A program made the translations under genes and the position numbers. From Winogradskyella sp. UBA3174 (GTDB lineage: Bacteria; Bacteroidota; Bacteroidia; Flavobacteriales; Flavobacteriaceae), in contig NZ_DEXW01000066.1 in the NCBI RefSeq assembly GCF_002364335.1, positions 29,117-93,116 of the forward strand: a stretch of 64,000 nucleotides of DNA, in the 5' to 3' direction. Below are positions 1 through 8,813 of this stretch, piece after piece. The notes below the pieces were generated by a model. It was not told the DNA's origin. It worked only from the letters and a program-made list of their open reading frames with translations, and did not search any database. The first letter of the stretch is position 1, and each line of letters begins with the position of its first letter.

Positions 1-81
1 GGACTAAAAGAAAACGATAAGTTAATTACTAGAGGTGCGGCAAGTATTAAAGAGGGTTACAAAGTAAAAATTGTTAAATAG
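1..81 (+). CDS. RND efflux periplasmic adaptor, C-terminal fragment
   Basis: An open frame runs in from the window edge and stops at 79-81. The 26 visible residues, ending in GYKVKIVK, resemble the last beta-strand segment of HlyD/AcrA-type membrane fusion proteins. Identification rests mainly on position: it ends 5 bases before the RND pump gene, the usual adaptor-pump order of an efflux operon. The start and nearly all of the protein lie outside the window. Confidence 0.6.
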   Translation, partial: GLKENDKLITRGAASIKEGYKVKIVK

Positions 82-86
82 AAATC

Positions 87-3000
87 ATGAATAAAACAAA
101 TCAAAATTTAAAAACATCGTTTCTGTCAGCTCCAATAAAACAGAGCAAGATTACCTTGTTTATAGCAATTGCTATTGCCATTGTTGGCTTCTATTTTTAC
201 AATCTTTTGCCAAAACAAGAAAATCCAGATATTGCAGTGCCTGTTGCCATGATTACGACCATTTATCCTGGTGCATCGCTAACAGACATTGAGCAACTTA
301 TTACGAATCCAATTGAAAATGCTGTTAATGAGATTTCAGGTTTTGACAAAGTAGAGAGTTATTCGTTTAATAGTGCTTCAATTGTTGTTGTATCATTAAC
401 AAACGATGCTGATGTGGAAAAATCGTGGCAAGAACTCAGAAGAGTTATTAATGATATTGATAGTCGTATTCCGAAAGATGCCTATAAACCTTATATCGAT
501 ACAAAACTGATTGAAACCGCAGGAATGATAATCAGTTTTTCAGGCGAAAACTACAATTATGAACAATTAGCGGCCTATGCCGAAGTTTTTCAGAAGCAAC
601 TTTCCAAAGTTGATGGAGTTACTCGTTTTGAACTGATTGGAAAAATTCCACAAGAAATTGAAATTAAGATTGATATTGCTCAACTTCAGAAATATCCAAT
701 TTCGATTGAAAATATAGCAGAAATAATAAAAGCTCAGAATGTCTCCTTTCCTGCTGGGGCAATTAAAACCGAAAATGGCCAGATAAACGTAAATATTACT
801 AGCCCATTCGGAATTGTAAAGGATATCGAAAATACAATACTATATACGTCTACAGAAAATGGCAGTTCTTTAAGGCTTAAAGACTTAGCTACTGTAAAAA
901 TATTAGAAAGTAAAGATGTAAAATACAAAACCAAACAAAATGGAAAAAATGCGGTTTTACTAGCAGGTTTCTTTAAGTCTGGAAAGAATATTATCCCAAT
1001 AGGTAAGGATGTGCGACAACGAATTGAAAGTACAAAACAAGATTTCCCTGATGATTTAATTATTGATGAAATATCTTTTGAGCCAGAAAGCATAGATAAA
1101 TCAATTGCTGATTTTATGATGAATCTTTTGCAAGGTATTGCTTTTGTGATGATTGTGGTTTTTATTGCTTTAGGTTTCAGAAATGCAATTATTGTTTCAG
1201 TGGCTATTCCGCTTTCAATACTTATCAGTTTTGTCGCCATGTGGGTTTTCGATTTAAAGGTTCATCAAATATCTACAACGGCTTTAATTATTTCTTTAGG
1301 TTTGCTTGTAGATAACGCTATTGTTGTGGTAGAAGCAGTGCAAGAACACCTCAATAAAGGAAAAGATAAATTACAAGCTGCATATCTGGGTGCAAAAGAA
1401 ACTGCAAAACCAATACTTTCAGCAACATTAACTACTATTGCAGCTTTTTCGCCTTTATTATTTTTACCTGGCGCTGCTGGCGATTTGTTGGGTGCCATAC
1501 CAAAAATTGTAATTATTTCCTTAATTGCATCCTATTTTGTGGCAATGCTGGTAATACCAGCCTTAACTGTATTATTTGCACGAAAGTCAAAAGAGAAAAA
1601 AATAAGAAAAAATTATTTACGAATATTCTTTATTAATTTTTTGGACAAAGCTTTGACCTATAAAAAGACAACACTTACAATTAGTTTTGTAGTATTAATA
1701 CTCGCTTTTTTATCGGTAGGGTTTCTTAATGATGAATATTTCCCTCCAGCAGATAAGCAAACACTTTATATTGATATTTCTGGAGAAAGTTTCAGTCTTG
1801 AAAATACAGAAAATATTGTTGAAAAAATAGAGCATATTTTACAACAACAACCCGAAACAAAATCATATACTTCATCTATTGGTAAACCATTACCACGCTT
1901 TTATCAACTGATGGAAGTAAATGTGCAATCGTTGGAATATGCACAAATTAAGGTTGATTTTGATATGGATAAGAGCGAAAACTTCACCAATAAAAAAGAA
2001 CTGGCAGCATATTTACAAAATCAATTTAACGAAAAAATTATAGGGGCTTCTGTTCAAACCCGCTTATTAAGCTTGTCGGGTTCGGGCGGTGGCGCTGTGT
2101 TACTCGATATTTCGAGCGATAATATTAATAGAAATATTGAAGTTGCAAAAATGATCAGAGACACACTTCGAAACCTTGAAGGAGCCTATAAAATTGGGAC
2201 GAGCATAAGTAATGCGAAATACGAATATGTAGCCGATATTGATTTCAATTTAGCAGCGTCGTTAGGTTTAAGCCAATACGATATTCAAAAGCAGATTAAT
2301 TTGGCGCTTATGGGTAGCGAACTGACAAAATACAGGAAAAATGGAAACGAATTCCCTGTGAATATCTCGGGTAATATATCTTCTATTTCCGAGCTTGAGA
2401 ATTTGGGAATTGTCTCGTCACAAACACAACAAAAAATCTTATTAAAACAAATAGCAGATATTAAAATTGAAAAGAAATATCCTGTAATTAGGCATAATAA
2501 TAAGGAACGAAACATAAGCGTGTTTTGCGATGCAAAAGAGGGCTATAGTGCCATCGAAATTGCTAACAAAATTGAGTTCGAAATATTACCAAAACTAGAT
2601 ACAAAGGGAACGGATATTACCTTCAATGGAGAGCGGGAAGCATCGAAAAAAGATTCTGGAAATATAGGCTTTGCTTCACTTGCTGCAATATTCCTTGTCT
2701 ATATTATTTTAATGATTGAATTTAATTCATTTGCACAACCTTTTGTAATACTACTCACTTTGCCATTGGCATTTATTGGTTCAATTGCAGGTTTGCTTGT
2801 TACTGGACAACCGTTTTCGTTTACCGCAATTTTAGGAATTGCCAGTTTAATAGGTATTGTTGTAAACGATGCCATATTACTCATTACATTCATTAACAGA
2901 GCCAAAGAGCAAGGGATGAGTATTATCGAAGCGAGTAGAGATTCATCCAATCAGCGATTTGTTCCAATTATGGTTACAACAGCAACTACCGTAATGGCTC

Positions 3001-3134
3001 TTATTCCACTTTCGCTATCGGGCAACGAAATGTTTGTTCCCTTAGCAGTAGCACTTATGTTTGGTTTAATTGTAGCAACAATTTTAACATTGGTGGTCAT
3101 CCCTGTTTTATTTACCGTTCTAGTTAAGAAATAG
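87..3134 (+). CDS. RND-family efflux permease (AcrB/HAE type)
   Basis: A 1015-residue inner-membrane proton-driven pump subunit, the full length for the AcrB superfamily. An N-terminal membrane helix (about residues 22-42) precedes a long periplasmic loop, then clusters of helices in each half, the usual two-fold RND architecture. The TM4 proton-relay motif reads LLVDNAIVVVE, with D409-N410 where AcrB has two aspartates. TM10 reads VNDAILL (N927-D928) where AcrB has a lysine. Other RND branches also depart from the AcrB set, so this is not a defect by itself. It follows the adaptor fragment by 5 bases. No outer-membrane TolC-like gene is visible, so it may lie upstream. Substrate cannot be deduced. 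Confidence 0.93.
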   Translation: MNKTNQNLKTSFLSAPIKQSKITLFIAIAIAIVGFYFYNLLPKQENPDIAVPVAMITTIYPGASLTDIEQLITNPIENAVNEISGFDKVESYSFNSASIVVVSLTNDADVEKSWQELRRVINDIDSRIPKDAYKPYIDTKLIETAGMIISFSGENYNYEQLAAYAEVFQKQLSKVDGVTRFELIGKIPQEIEIKIDIAQLQKYPISIENIAEIIKAQNVSFPAGAIKTENGQINVNITSPFGIVKDIENTILYTSTENGSSLRLKDLATVKILESKDVKYKTKQNGKNAVLLAGFFKSGKNIIPIGKDVRQRIESTKQDFPDDLIIDEISFEPESIDKSIADFMMNLLQGIAFVMIVVFIALGFRNAIIVSVAIPLSILISFVAMWVFDLKVHQISTTALIISLGLLVDNAIVVVEAVQEHLNKGKDKLQAAYLGAKETAKPILSATLTTIAAFSPLLFLPGAAGDLLGAIPKIVIISLIASYFVAMLVIPALTVLFARKSKEKKIRKNYLRIFFINFLDKALTYKKTTLTISFVVLILAFLSVGFLNDEYFPPADKQTLYIDISGESFSLENTENIVEKIEHILQQQPETKSYTSSIGKPLPRFYQLMEVNVQSLEYAQIKVDFDMDKSENFTNKKELAAYLQNQFNEKIIGASVQTRLLSLSGSGGGAVLLDISSDNINRNIEVAKMIRDTLRNLEGAYKIGTSISNAKYEYVADIDFNLAASLGLSQYDIQKQINLALMGSELTKYRKNGNEFPVNISGNISSISELENLGIVSSQTQQKILLKQIADIKIEKKYPVIRHNNKERNISVFCDAKEGYSAIEIANKIEFEILPKLDTKGTDITFNGEREASKKDSGNIGFASLAAIFLVYIILMIEFNSFAQPFVILLTLPLAFIGSIAGLLVTGQPFSFTAILGIASLIGIVVNDAILLITFINRAKEQGMSIIEASRDSSNQRFVPIMVTTATTVMALIPLSLSGNEMFVPLAVALMFGLIVATILTLVVIPVLFTVLVKK

Positions 3135-3178
3135 ACGCATTTAGTAAACTAATACAAATCTTTTATAAATCTTTTACA

Positions 3179-3562
3179 ATGAAGAAAATAATATTAACAT
3201 CTGTACTCCTTCTTTTTTTATATATGAGTGGGTTTTCACAAACTTTAAACAAAGAAATACTTTGTAAAAAGTGGTATCTAGAAAAGTATGAAGTTATGTG
3301 GGTAGATTACGAACCTGATGAAAAAGAAAAGAACGATTATATTTTGCTAAAAAGTGATATGACTTATGCGAGTGTGGATGAAGGGACAAAAACATTTGGA
3401 AAATGGACTTTCAATACTGAAGAAAACTATTTTACTATGTTTAACGATAAAGGAGAGGGCATAAAAATCATTATTAATAAGCTATCAATTAATAAGATGG
3501 TTTTGAATATTGACATTAAAGAAATGGACGGTGTTGATGTTCATTATACAACAAAAAAATAA
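3179..3562 (+). CDS. Small exported lipocalin-like hypothetical protein
   Basis: 127 residues with a clear type I signal peptide (MKKIILTSVLL..., cleavage near GFSQ at about residue 20). The mature part has the pattern WYLEKYEV, a threshold-like segment near FGKWTF and alternating beta strands, resembling the short lipocalin-like proteins common in Bacteroidota. I do not recognise a specific family, and function is unknown. Its TAA overlaps the next gene's ATG by one base (TAATG), so the two are probably translated together. Confidence 0.7.
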   Translation: MKKIILTSVLLLFLYMSGFSQTLNKEILCKKWYLEKYEVMWVDYEPDEKEKNDYILLKSDMTYASVDEGTKTFGKWTFNTEENYFTMFNDKGEGIKIIINKLSINKMVLNIDIKEMDGVDVHYTTKK

Positions 3563-4647
3563 TGACAGGAGAAACCCATCGCATTTTAGGATATGATTTT
3601 GCAAGAGGTCTTGCTATCATTGGAATGATATTCGTGAATTTCAAGACCGTGATGGTCGCCGAAAGTGACGCTTATTTGTATCGGTTGGTAGAATTATTAT
3701 CGGGTAAAGCAGCGGCTCTTTTTGTGGTTCTTGCGGGTGTTGGTATGACTTTAATGTATCAAAGTGCAAAAGCTAAAAACGATGTTGGTAAAATAAGAAA
3801 CGCAAAAATAATACTTCTAAAAAGAGCTGCATTCCTTTTTGTTGTAGGTTTGAGCTATTACTCTATTTGGCCTGGCGATATTTTACATTATTATGGCCTG
3901 TATATTCCAATAGGAGTGTTGTTTTTGTCAGTCTCACGTAAGTGGCTTCAAACACTAAGTTTTTTGTTAATAATAGCTTATTCTGCTTCCATGTTATTCT
4001 TTAATTATGAAGCAGGTTGGGATTGGAATACTTTAGAATACACAGATTTCTATACCGTAAATGGATTTTTTCAGAATTTTTTTCTGAACGGCTTTCATCC
4101 AGTTTTCCCATGGATTGCTTTTCTACTAACAGGGATTTGGATTGGAAGAATAAATTTTAATAATGTGAAGATAAGACATCGTGTAACTCTAGTTTCTCTA
4201 ACACTATTTGTTGTTTTTAAAAGTATTTCAATATTTTTAATTGACACTCTAAGTCAATTATCGCCAACAGAGGCGTCAGATATCACCTATCTTTTAGGAA
4301 CAACACCAATGCCCCCATTATTTTTTTATATGATTACAACGTCTAGTTTAGCTGTTTTTATTATTTCAATATCAATATACATTAGTACTAAATTATCGCA
4401 TACCCTTTTTATAAAACAGATGGTAAGCACAGGGCAGCTTTCATTAAGTAATTACTTCTTTCACGTTATCATCGGAATGCTAACTATCAAATTGTTTTTT
4501 AATAAGTTAGAGTCTACATTTTCTATTGAATTTACCGTAGTTTATGCGATTGTTTTTAGCGTTGTAATTATATTTTTTTCTCATATATGGCGTATGAAAT
4601 TTAAAAAAGGCCCTCTAGAGTATATAATGCGGAAAATTACAGGATGA
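3562..4647 (+). CDS. DUF418/YeiB-like multipass membrane protein
   Basis: 361 residues with roughly 8-10 hydrophobic segments. The N-terminal signature (about residues 9-27) contains GYDFARGLAIIGMIFVNF, matching the YD..RGLAI.GI..VN start of DUF418 and related acyltransferase-like membrane proteins. A WPGDILHYYGL segment and the C-terminal GQLSLSNYFFH... and KKGPLEYIMR segments fit DUF418. Function is not established for the family. The start overlaps the previous stop by one base. It is the last gene before the noncoding, hairpin-rich stretch that separates this block from tRNA-Leu. Confidence 0.75.
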   Translation: MTGETHRILGYDFARGLAIIGMIFVNFKTVMVAESDAYLYRLVELLSGKAAALFVVLAGVGMTLMYQSAKAKNDVGKIRNAKIILLKRAAFLFVVGLSYYSIWPGDILHYYGLYIPIGVLFLSVSRKWLQTLSFLLIIAYSASMLFFNYEAGWDWNTLEYTDFYTVNGFFQNFFLNGFHPVFPWIAFLLTGIWIGRINFNNVKIRHRVTLVSLTLFVVFKSISIFLIDTLSQLSPTEASDITYLLGTTPMPPLFFYMITTSSLAVFIISISIYISTKLSHTLFIKQMVSTGQLSLSNYFFHVIIGMLTIKLFFNKLESTFSIEFTVVYAIVFSVVIIFFSHIWRMKFKKGPLEYIMRKITG

Positions 4648-5067
4648 AAGCCAGTGTACACAGCCAGGCACATTCGCAATTCGCACAAAACAATGCTAAA
4701 ACCAAAAATCGCAAAAGAGTTTGTCTGTCTGCCAACGCTTTTTTTTCGACCTGAAAACAAAATCAGGATAGTGCTAAATTGAAAAATAAATGATAGAAAT
4801 GAAGAAAGCCCAGCAGATAAGACAGTATATAATTCATTGCTAGTTCTAGCTTACTTACGAAAGTCCTCGCGGACTTTCTAGTCCATTTTTATTTACTAAA
4901 TTAGGTGCTTAACCACGCAACTAACCATACACATCACGTTGTGCGACATTTTGACCCGTCCTGAAATAAGGCTACTTAGTTCATAATATCTACTTTGAAT
5001 TTTTATGACTAAAAATAAAAAACCGTAAAGCATTATTATATAATGAATTACGGTTTTAACTAGTAGA
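4648..5067. other. Noncoding hairpin-rich stretch at accessory-block boundary
   Basis: No convincing gene lies in these 420 bases. Visible structures are a 5-bp stem at 4839-4850 (GCTAG/CTAGC), a perfect 8-bp stem with TCGC loop at 4859-4878, and an imperfect palindrome near 4914-4946 (CGCAAC ... GTTGTGCG). A segment near 4953-4975 (GTCCTGAAATAAGG) could be the worn end of an insertion sequence. I have the impression that similar hairpin runs recur between genes in other flavobacteria, but cannot check. The stretch may be a cassette-like or mobile-element boundary. Confidence 0.4.
5011..5057 (-). terminator. Hairpin terminator, minus direction
   Basis: Ten-base arms at 5019-5028 (AAAACCGTAA) and 5048-5057 form a perfect stem. 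The A-rich run at 5011-5022 reads as a T run on the minus strand. It lies downstream of tRNA-Leu as a second terminator. Confidence 0.55.
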
Positions 5068-5130
5068 CTATATTGACTTATTCTCGAACCAATATATCAA
5101 ATTATTCAAAAATATAATTGATATTTTTCC

Positions 5131-5166
5131 AAAATAAAAAAACCCCCAACCAAAAAAGGTTGAAGG
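5131..5166 (-). terminator. Rho-independent terminator of tRNA-Leu
   Basis: Arms at 5143-5151 and 5158-5166 pair over 9 bp (with G-U pairs). On the minus strand they are followed by a T run (A run 5134-5142 on plus). It begins 9 bases after the tRNA 3' end. Confidence 0.75.
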
Positions 5167-5174
5167 TTCTACTG

Positions 5175-5256
5175 TACTCAAGGCGGGAATCGAACCCGCA
5201 CGTCTTACGACATTGGATTTTGAATCCAACGTGTCTACCAATTCCACCACTTGAGC
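5175..5256 (-). tRNA. tRNA-Leu (anticodon CAA)
   Basis: On the minus strand the 82-nt sequence folds into a type II cloverleaf: acceptor GCTCAAG with CTTGAGT (a G-U closing pair), anticodon stem TTGGA/TCCAA with loop TTCAAAA (anticodon CAA, reading UUG), a long variable arm (GTCGTAAGACGT) and the T arm GCGGGTTCGATTCCCGC. Discriminator is A and CCA is not encoded. The 3' end points toward the accessory block at 1-4647, the side where tRNA-targeting elements integrate. No copy of the tRNA 3' end was seen in 1-5000. Confidence 0.95.
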
Positions 5257-5269
5257 AATTTTAGGAGTA

Positions 5270-5299
5270 CAAAAATAGAAAATAATTTCCTTCAATCAA
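5270..5299 (-). promoter_or_regulatory. Promoter of tRNA-Leu
   Basis: On the minus strand a -33 TTG (5297-5299) stands exactly 19 bases from a -7 TATTTTTG (5270-5277). This matches the Bacteroidota sigma-A consensus TTG-N19-TAnnTTTG and lies 13 bases before the tRNA 5' end. Confidence 0.75.
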
Positions 5300-5343
5300 T
5301 TAAAATTAGTAGGTTTTATAGGTTACGAAGTAAAATAATTTTC

Positions 5344-5351
5344 TAAATTTG
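5344..5351 (+). promoter_or_regulatory. -7 element of prs promoter
   Basis: TAAATTTG matches the TAnnTTTG -7 consensus, 48 bases before the prs ATG. No clear TTG is at the -33 spacing. Confidence 0.5.
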
Positions 5352-5399
5352 ACCTTTAGCTAAACATCATCTATTAACCTATTAAATTACTGATAACAA

Positions 5400-6338
5400 A
5401 TGTCATACGAAACAGAAGCCAAGATTTTCACTTGCACACAGAGTCAATATTTAGCCGAACAGATTGCAACTGCTTATGGCGTTAAGTTAGGTAATGTAAT
5501 AACATCTACTTATAGCGATGGGGAATTTCAGCCTTCTTACGAAGAATCTATTAGAGGTACACGTATTTTTATAATTGGTTCTACACATCCAGGTCCAGAA
5601 AATCTTATGGAAATGTTATTAATGATTGATGCAGCTAAAAGAGCTTCTGCTAGACACATCACAGCGGTTATACCTTACTTCGGTTGGGCTAGACAAGACA
5701 GAAAAGATAAACCACGTGTACCAATTGCTGCAAAATTAGTTGCGAAAATGTTAGAAGTCGCAGGTGCTACGCGTATTATCACAATGGATTTACACGCAGA
5801 TCAAATACAAGGATTTTTTGAAAAACCAGTAGACCATTTATTCGCATCTACAGTATTTTTACCATACTTAAAGAGTCTAAATTTAAGTGATTTAACAATT
5901 GCTTCTCCTGATATGGGTGGTTCTAAACGTGCTTACGCCTACTCTAAAGCACTACAAAGTGATGTAGTAATTTGTTATAAGCAACGTGCTAAAGCCAATG
6001 TAATTTCTCACATGGAACTTATCGGTGATGTTACTGGTAAAAATGTAGTCTTAGTAGATGATATGGTTGATACAGCCGGAACACTAACTAAAGCTGCAGA
6101 TTTAATGATGGAACGTGGCGCTAAAAGTGTTAGAGCAATTTGTACCCACCCAATTTTATCTGGAAATGCATACGAAAGATTAGAAAATTCTAAGCTAGAA
6201 GAATTAATAGTTACTAACTCTATTCCGCTAAAACAAGAAAGTAAAAAACTTAGAGTCTTAAGTTGTGCTGACCTATTCGCAGAGGTTATGTATAATGTAC
6301 ACCACAACAAGTCTATTAGCAGTAAATTTGTGATGTAG
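5400..6338 (+). CDS. prs: Ribose-phosphate pyrophosphokinase
   Basis: 312 residues, normal for class I PRPP synthetase. It makes 5-phosphoribosyl diphosphate from ribose 5-phosphate and ATP for nucleotide, His and Trp synthesis in the cytosol. The PRPP-binding loop VDDMVDTAGT spans about residues 219-228. The catalytic flexible-loop region PYFGWARQDRKDKPR and the MDLHADQIQGFF segment are intact. The ATG at 5400 begins a typical MSYETEAKIFTC N-terminus. The next gene is rplY, with a gap of 167 bases and its own promoter; the prs-rplY-pth order is common in this group. Confidence 0.97.
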   Translation: MSYETEAKIFTCTQSQYLAEQIATAYGVKLGNVITSTYSDGEFQPSYEESIRGTRIFIIGSTHPGPENLMEMLLMIDAAKRASARHITAVIPYFGWARQDRKDKPRVPIAAKLVAKMLEVAGATRIITMDLHADQIQGFFEKPVDHLFASTVFLPYLKSLNLSDLTIASPDMGGSKRAYAYSKALQSDVVICYKQRAKANVISHMELIGDVTGKNVVLVDDMVDTAGTLTKAADLMMERGAKSVRAICTHPILSGNAYERLENSKLEELIVTNSIPLKQESKKLRVLSCADLFAEVMYNVHHNKSISSKFVM

Positions 6339-6448
6339 ATTCATCTAATTTCTTGAATTTATTTATAAAACCTCTAAACTATTTTAGACAATAGATTAGT
6401 AGCGTGAAAAAATAGAACTAAAAGTGGTATGTTTTCATATTATATTTT

Positions 6449-6474
6449 TAAATTTGCACCCCTCAAAATGAGGG
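6449..6474 (+). promoter_or_regulatory. rplY promoter and leader hairpin
   Basis: TAAATTTG (6449-6456) matches the -7 consensus and is followed by the GCA often seen after it. A 5-bp hairpin (CCCTC at 6460-6464, GAGGG at 6470-6474) would sit at the very 5' end of the message. Confidence 0.6.
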
Positions 6475-6505
6475 AATTAATAATTTTTAAATAACAATTT
6501 CAAAA

Positions 6506-7144
6506 ATGAAATCAATTTCAATTAACGGATCTCAAAGAGAAAGCGTAGGCAAAAAACCAACAAAAGCCTTACGTAATGCTGGTCAGGTTCCTTGCGTTAT
6601 ATACGGAGGAGACAAGCCATTACATTTCTCAGCACCAGAACTGGCCTTTTCTAAACTTGTATATACAGCTAGCGCGCATACAGTTGTAATTGCCTTAGAT
6701 AATGGTGAAGAATACAATGCTATTATGCAAGATATTCAGTTTCACCCAGTAACAGATAGAATCACACACATCGATTTCTATCAGATTTTCGATAACAAAT
6801 CCATCTCTATGGAAATTCCTACTCAAATTGTAGGTTCTTCTAAAGGTGTAATGAATGGTGGTAACTTAAGAAGACCTTTTCGTAAGCTTAAAGTAAAGGC
6901 GATACCTTCTAAACTTCCAGATTTTATTGAAATCGATATTACAGAACTAAAAATTGGTAGTAAACTTTACATTACTGAGTTAGAGAATGAAGATTACACA
7001 TTCTTACACCCAGAAAATACTGTTGTTTGTCAAGTAAGACGTAGTAGATTAGCTATTGTTGATGACGAAGAAGGTGAAGAAGGTGAAGCAGGTGAAGCAG
7101 GTGATGTACCAGCAACTAGTCAAACAGACGAGGCTGCAGAATAA
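6506..7144 (+). CDS. rplY: 50S ribosomal protein L25/general stress protein Ctc
   Basis: 212 residues, the long Ctc form. An L25 5S-rRNA-binding domain (about residues 5-90, starting ISINGSQRESVGKKPTKALR) is followed by the TL5-type beta domain and an acidic tail (DDEEGEEGEAGEAG near residues 191-204). It binds 5S rRNA in the large ribosomal subunit. It has its own promoter upstream and a strong terminator downstream, so it is monocistronic. Confidence 0.96.
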   Translation: MKSISINGSQRESVGKKPTKALRNAGQVPCVIYGGDKPLHFSAPELAFSKLVYTASAHTVVIALDNGEEYNAIMQDIQFHPVTDRITHIDFYQIFDNKSISMEIPTQIVGSSKGVMNGGNLRRPFRKLKVKAIPSKLPDFIEIDITELKIGSKLYITELENEDYTFLHPENTVVCQVRRSRLAIVDDEEGEEGEAGEAGDVPATSQTDEAAE

Positions 7145-7173
7145 TAAAAGATAAAAACCTATTTCAAATATTT

Positions 7174-7210
7174 AAAAAGCATTCTATTTATAGGATGCTT
7201 TTTCTATTTT
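7174..7210 (+). terminator. rplY terminator
   Basis: A 12-bp stem (arms 7174-7185 and 7192-7203, loop ATTTAT) runs into a T-rich tail, 30 bases after the rplY stop. Confidence 0.85.
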
Positions 7211-7232
7211 TACAAAAACCAAGAAGTGCACA

Positions 7233-7865
7233 ATGTGTAAGTTTTTTAAAAAATGGTTCGGTTTTAGTAATATAACAGAACTAACAGAAGAAGACAAAAT
7301 GAAAAAATTCTTAATTGTTGGCTTAGGAAACTTAGGTGAAAAGTACGCAGATACTAGGCATAATATTGGCTTTAAAATATTAGATTATTTAGCTGATAGT
7401 AATGATGTCTCTTTTGTAACTTTAAAACTTGGTGATATTTCAACGCTAAAAATTAAAGGTCGAAGTTTGGTTCTACTAAAACCAAATACCTACATGAATT
7501 TAAGTGGTAAAGCCATAAAATACTGGTTAGAAAAAGAAAAAATACCTCTAGAGAATTTATTAGTAATAACGGACGACCTCAACCTTCCTTTTGGAGCATT
7601 GCGATTAAAAATTAAAGGTAGTGATGGAGGTCATAATGGTTTAAAAGACACACAAGACAAATTACAAACCACTAAGTATAATCGGTTTAGATTTGGTATT
7701 AGTGATGAATTTAGTAAAGGACGACAAGTAGATTATGTGCTTGGAGAATGGTCAGACGAAGAAAACTCTAAATTAAAAGAACGCCTTAACGTCTCTGCTG
7801 AAGTTATAAAATCTTTTGCGTTAGCAGGTGTAAACAATACTATGAATCAATTTAATGGTAAATAA
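7233..7865 (+). CDS. pth: Peptidyl-tRNA hydrolase
   Basis: 210 residues. Pth releases tRNA from drop-off peptidyl-tRNA. The bacterial Pth core begins at M23 (MKKFLIVGLGNLGEKYADTRHN), with the conserved H43-N44 (TRHN), NTYMNLSG and DDLNLPFG motifs and the GxxGHNGLK segment. The 22 extra N-terminal residues (MCKFFKKWFGFSNI...) are unusual for Pth in general. I kept them because I recall similar extensions in flavobacterial copies, but M23 (ATG 7299) is a plausible alternative start. ribF follows after 48 bases. Confidence 0.93.
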   Translation: MCKFFKKWFGFSNITELTEEDKMKKFLIVGLGNLGEKYADTRHNIGFKILDYLADSNDVSFVTLKLGDISTLKIKGRSLVLLKPNTYMNLSGKAIKYWLEKEKIPLENLLVITDDLNLPFGALRLKIKGSDGGHNGLKDTQDKLQTTKYNRFRFGISDEFSKGRQVDYVLGEWSDEENSKLKERLNVSAEVIKSFALAGVNNTMNQFNGK

Positions 7866-7913
7866 AATGTAACTTTGCTTTTAGATAGAATTTAACATAA
7901 CAATACGATAAAT

Positions 7914-8813
7914 TTGATTGTGAAATCAGCAAAAGTAGTCACTATCGGTACCTTTGATGGCGTACATATTGGTCATCAAAAAATCATCAAAAGAGTAATT
8001 AAGCTTGCTGAACAACAAGGTTTTGAACCTGTGGTTTTAACGCTGTTTCCTCACCCAAGAATGGTACTTCAAAAAGACGATTCTATTAAACTATTGCATA
8101 CTATTGACGAGCGTATAGACATACTCAAAGCCATGGGTATTAAGTATGTCATCGTTAAAAATTTCACTAAAGAATTCTCCAATCTTTCTGCTCAAGATTA
8201 TGTAAAATCTATTTTAGTTGATGAGCTTAACACCAAACAAATAGTTATAGGTTATGACCATCATTTTGGTAAAAATAGAAGTGCTAACATCACAGATTTA
8301 AAAGGTTTTGCTGAAATTTATGGTTTTAAAGTCGAAGAAATTTCTGCTCAAGATATAAAAGACGTTACTGTAAGCTCAACAAAAATAAGAAGCGCTTTAA
8401 CAAGCGGAGAAGTAGATTTAGCCAATGCATATTTGGGCTATAATTATTTTATAACTGGTACCGTTGTTAAAGGTAAAGGTTTGGGCAGAACTATTAATTT
8501 TCCAACAGCAAACATTCAGATAAAGGAATCATATAAACTCATTCCCAATGATGGTGTTTATATTATTAAATCCCATTATAAAGAAAAAAGTCTTTTCGGA
8601 ATGATGAACATCGGAACTAACCCAACAGTTAATGGTAAAATACGTTCTATAGAAGTTAACTTTTTTAATTTTAATACAGATATTTATAATGCTGAATTAA
8701 AGATTGAATTTTTAAAACGTCTACGAAGTGAGAAAAAATTCGAAAATCTTGAAGCTCTAAAACAGCAATTAAAAATCGATAAAGACAACGCCTTAGAATT
8801 CTTAAATGCATAA
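7914..8813 (+). CDS. ribF: Bifunctional riboflavin kinase/FAD synthetase
   Basis: 299 residues. It makes FMN from riboflavin and then FAD. The nucleotidyltransferase domain comes first (GTFDGVHIGH at about 12-21, later GYDHHFGKNR and SSTKIR). The flavokinase domain follows (about 180-295, GKGLGRTINFPTAN, MNIGTNPT). The start is uncertain: only TTG (7914) or GTG (7920) is available in frame before an upstream stop. A perfect -7-like TAAATTTG (7909-7916) overlaps this point, so either the gene is read from the pth transcript or a different start is used. Its end overlaps the HTTM gene by 8 bases. Confidence 0.93.
   Translation: MIVKSAKVVTIGTFDGVHIGHQKIIKRVIKLAEQQGFEPVVLTLFPHPRMVLQKDDSIKLLHTIDERIDILKAMGIKYVIVKNFTKEFSNLSAQDYVKSILVDELNTKQIVIGYDHHFGKNRSANITDLKGFAEIYGFKVEEISAQDIKDVTVSSTKIRSALTSGEVDLANAYLGYNYFITGTVVKGKGLGRTINFPTANIQIKESYKLIPNDGVYIIKSHYKEKSLFGMMNIGTNPTVNGKIRSIEVNFFNFNTDIYNAELKIEFLKRLRSEKKFENLEALKQQLKIDKDNALEFLNA

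Noticed and set aside
5068..5295. Minus-strand open frame across the tRNA-Leu gene
   Set aside because: It spans the tRNA and its terminator, so it is not a protein gene.
7866..7913. FMN riboswitch ahead of ribF
   Set aside because: The gap is only 48 bases and lacks any conserved riboswitch elements.
7909..7916. Perfect TAAATTTG as ribF promoter
   Set aside because: It overlaps the only available start codons (TTG 7914, GTG 7920), so transcription would begin downstream of translation start. ribF is more likely read from the pth transcript.
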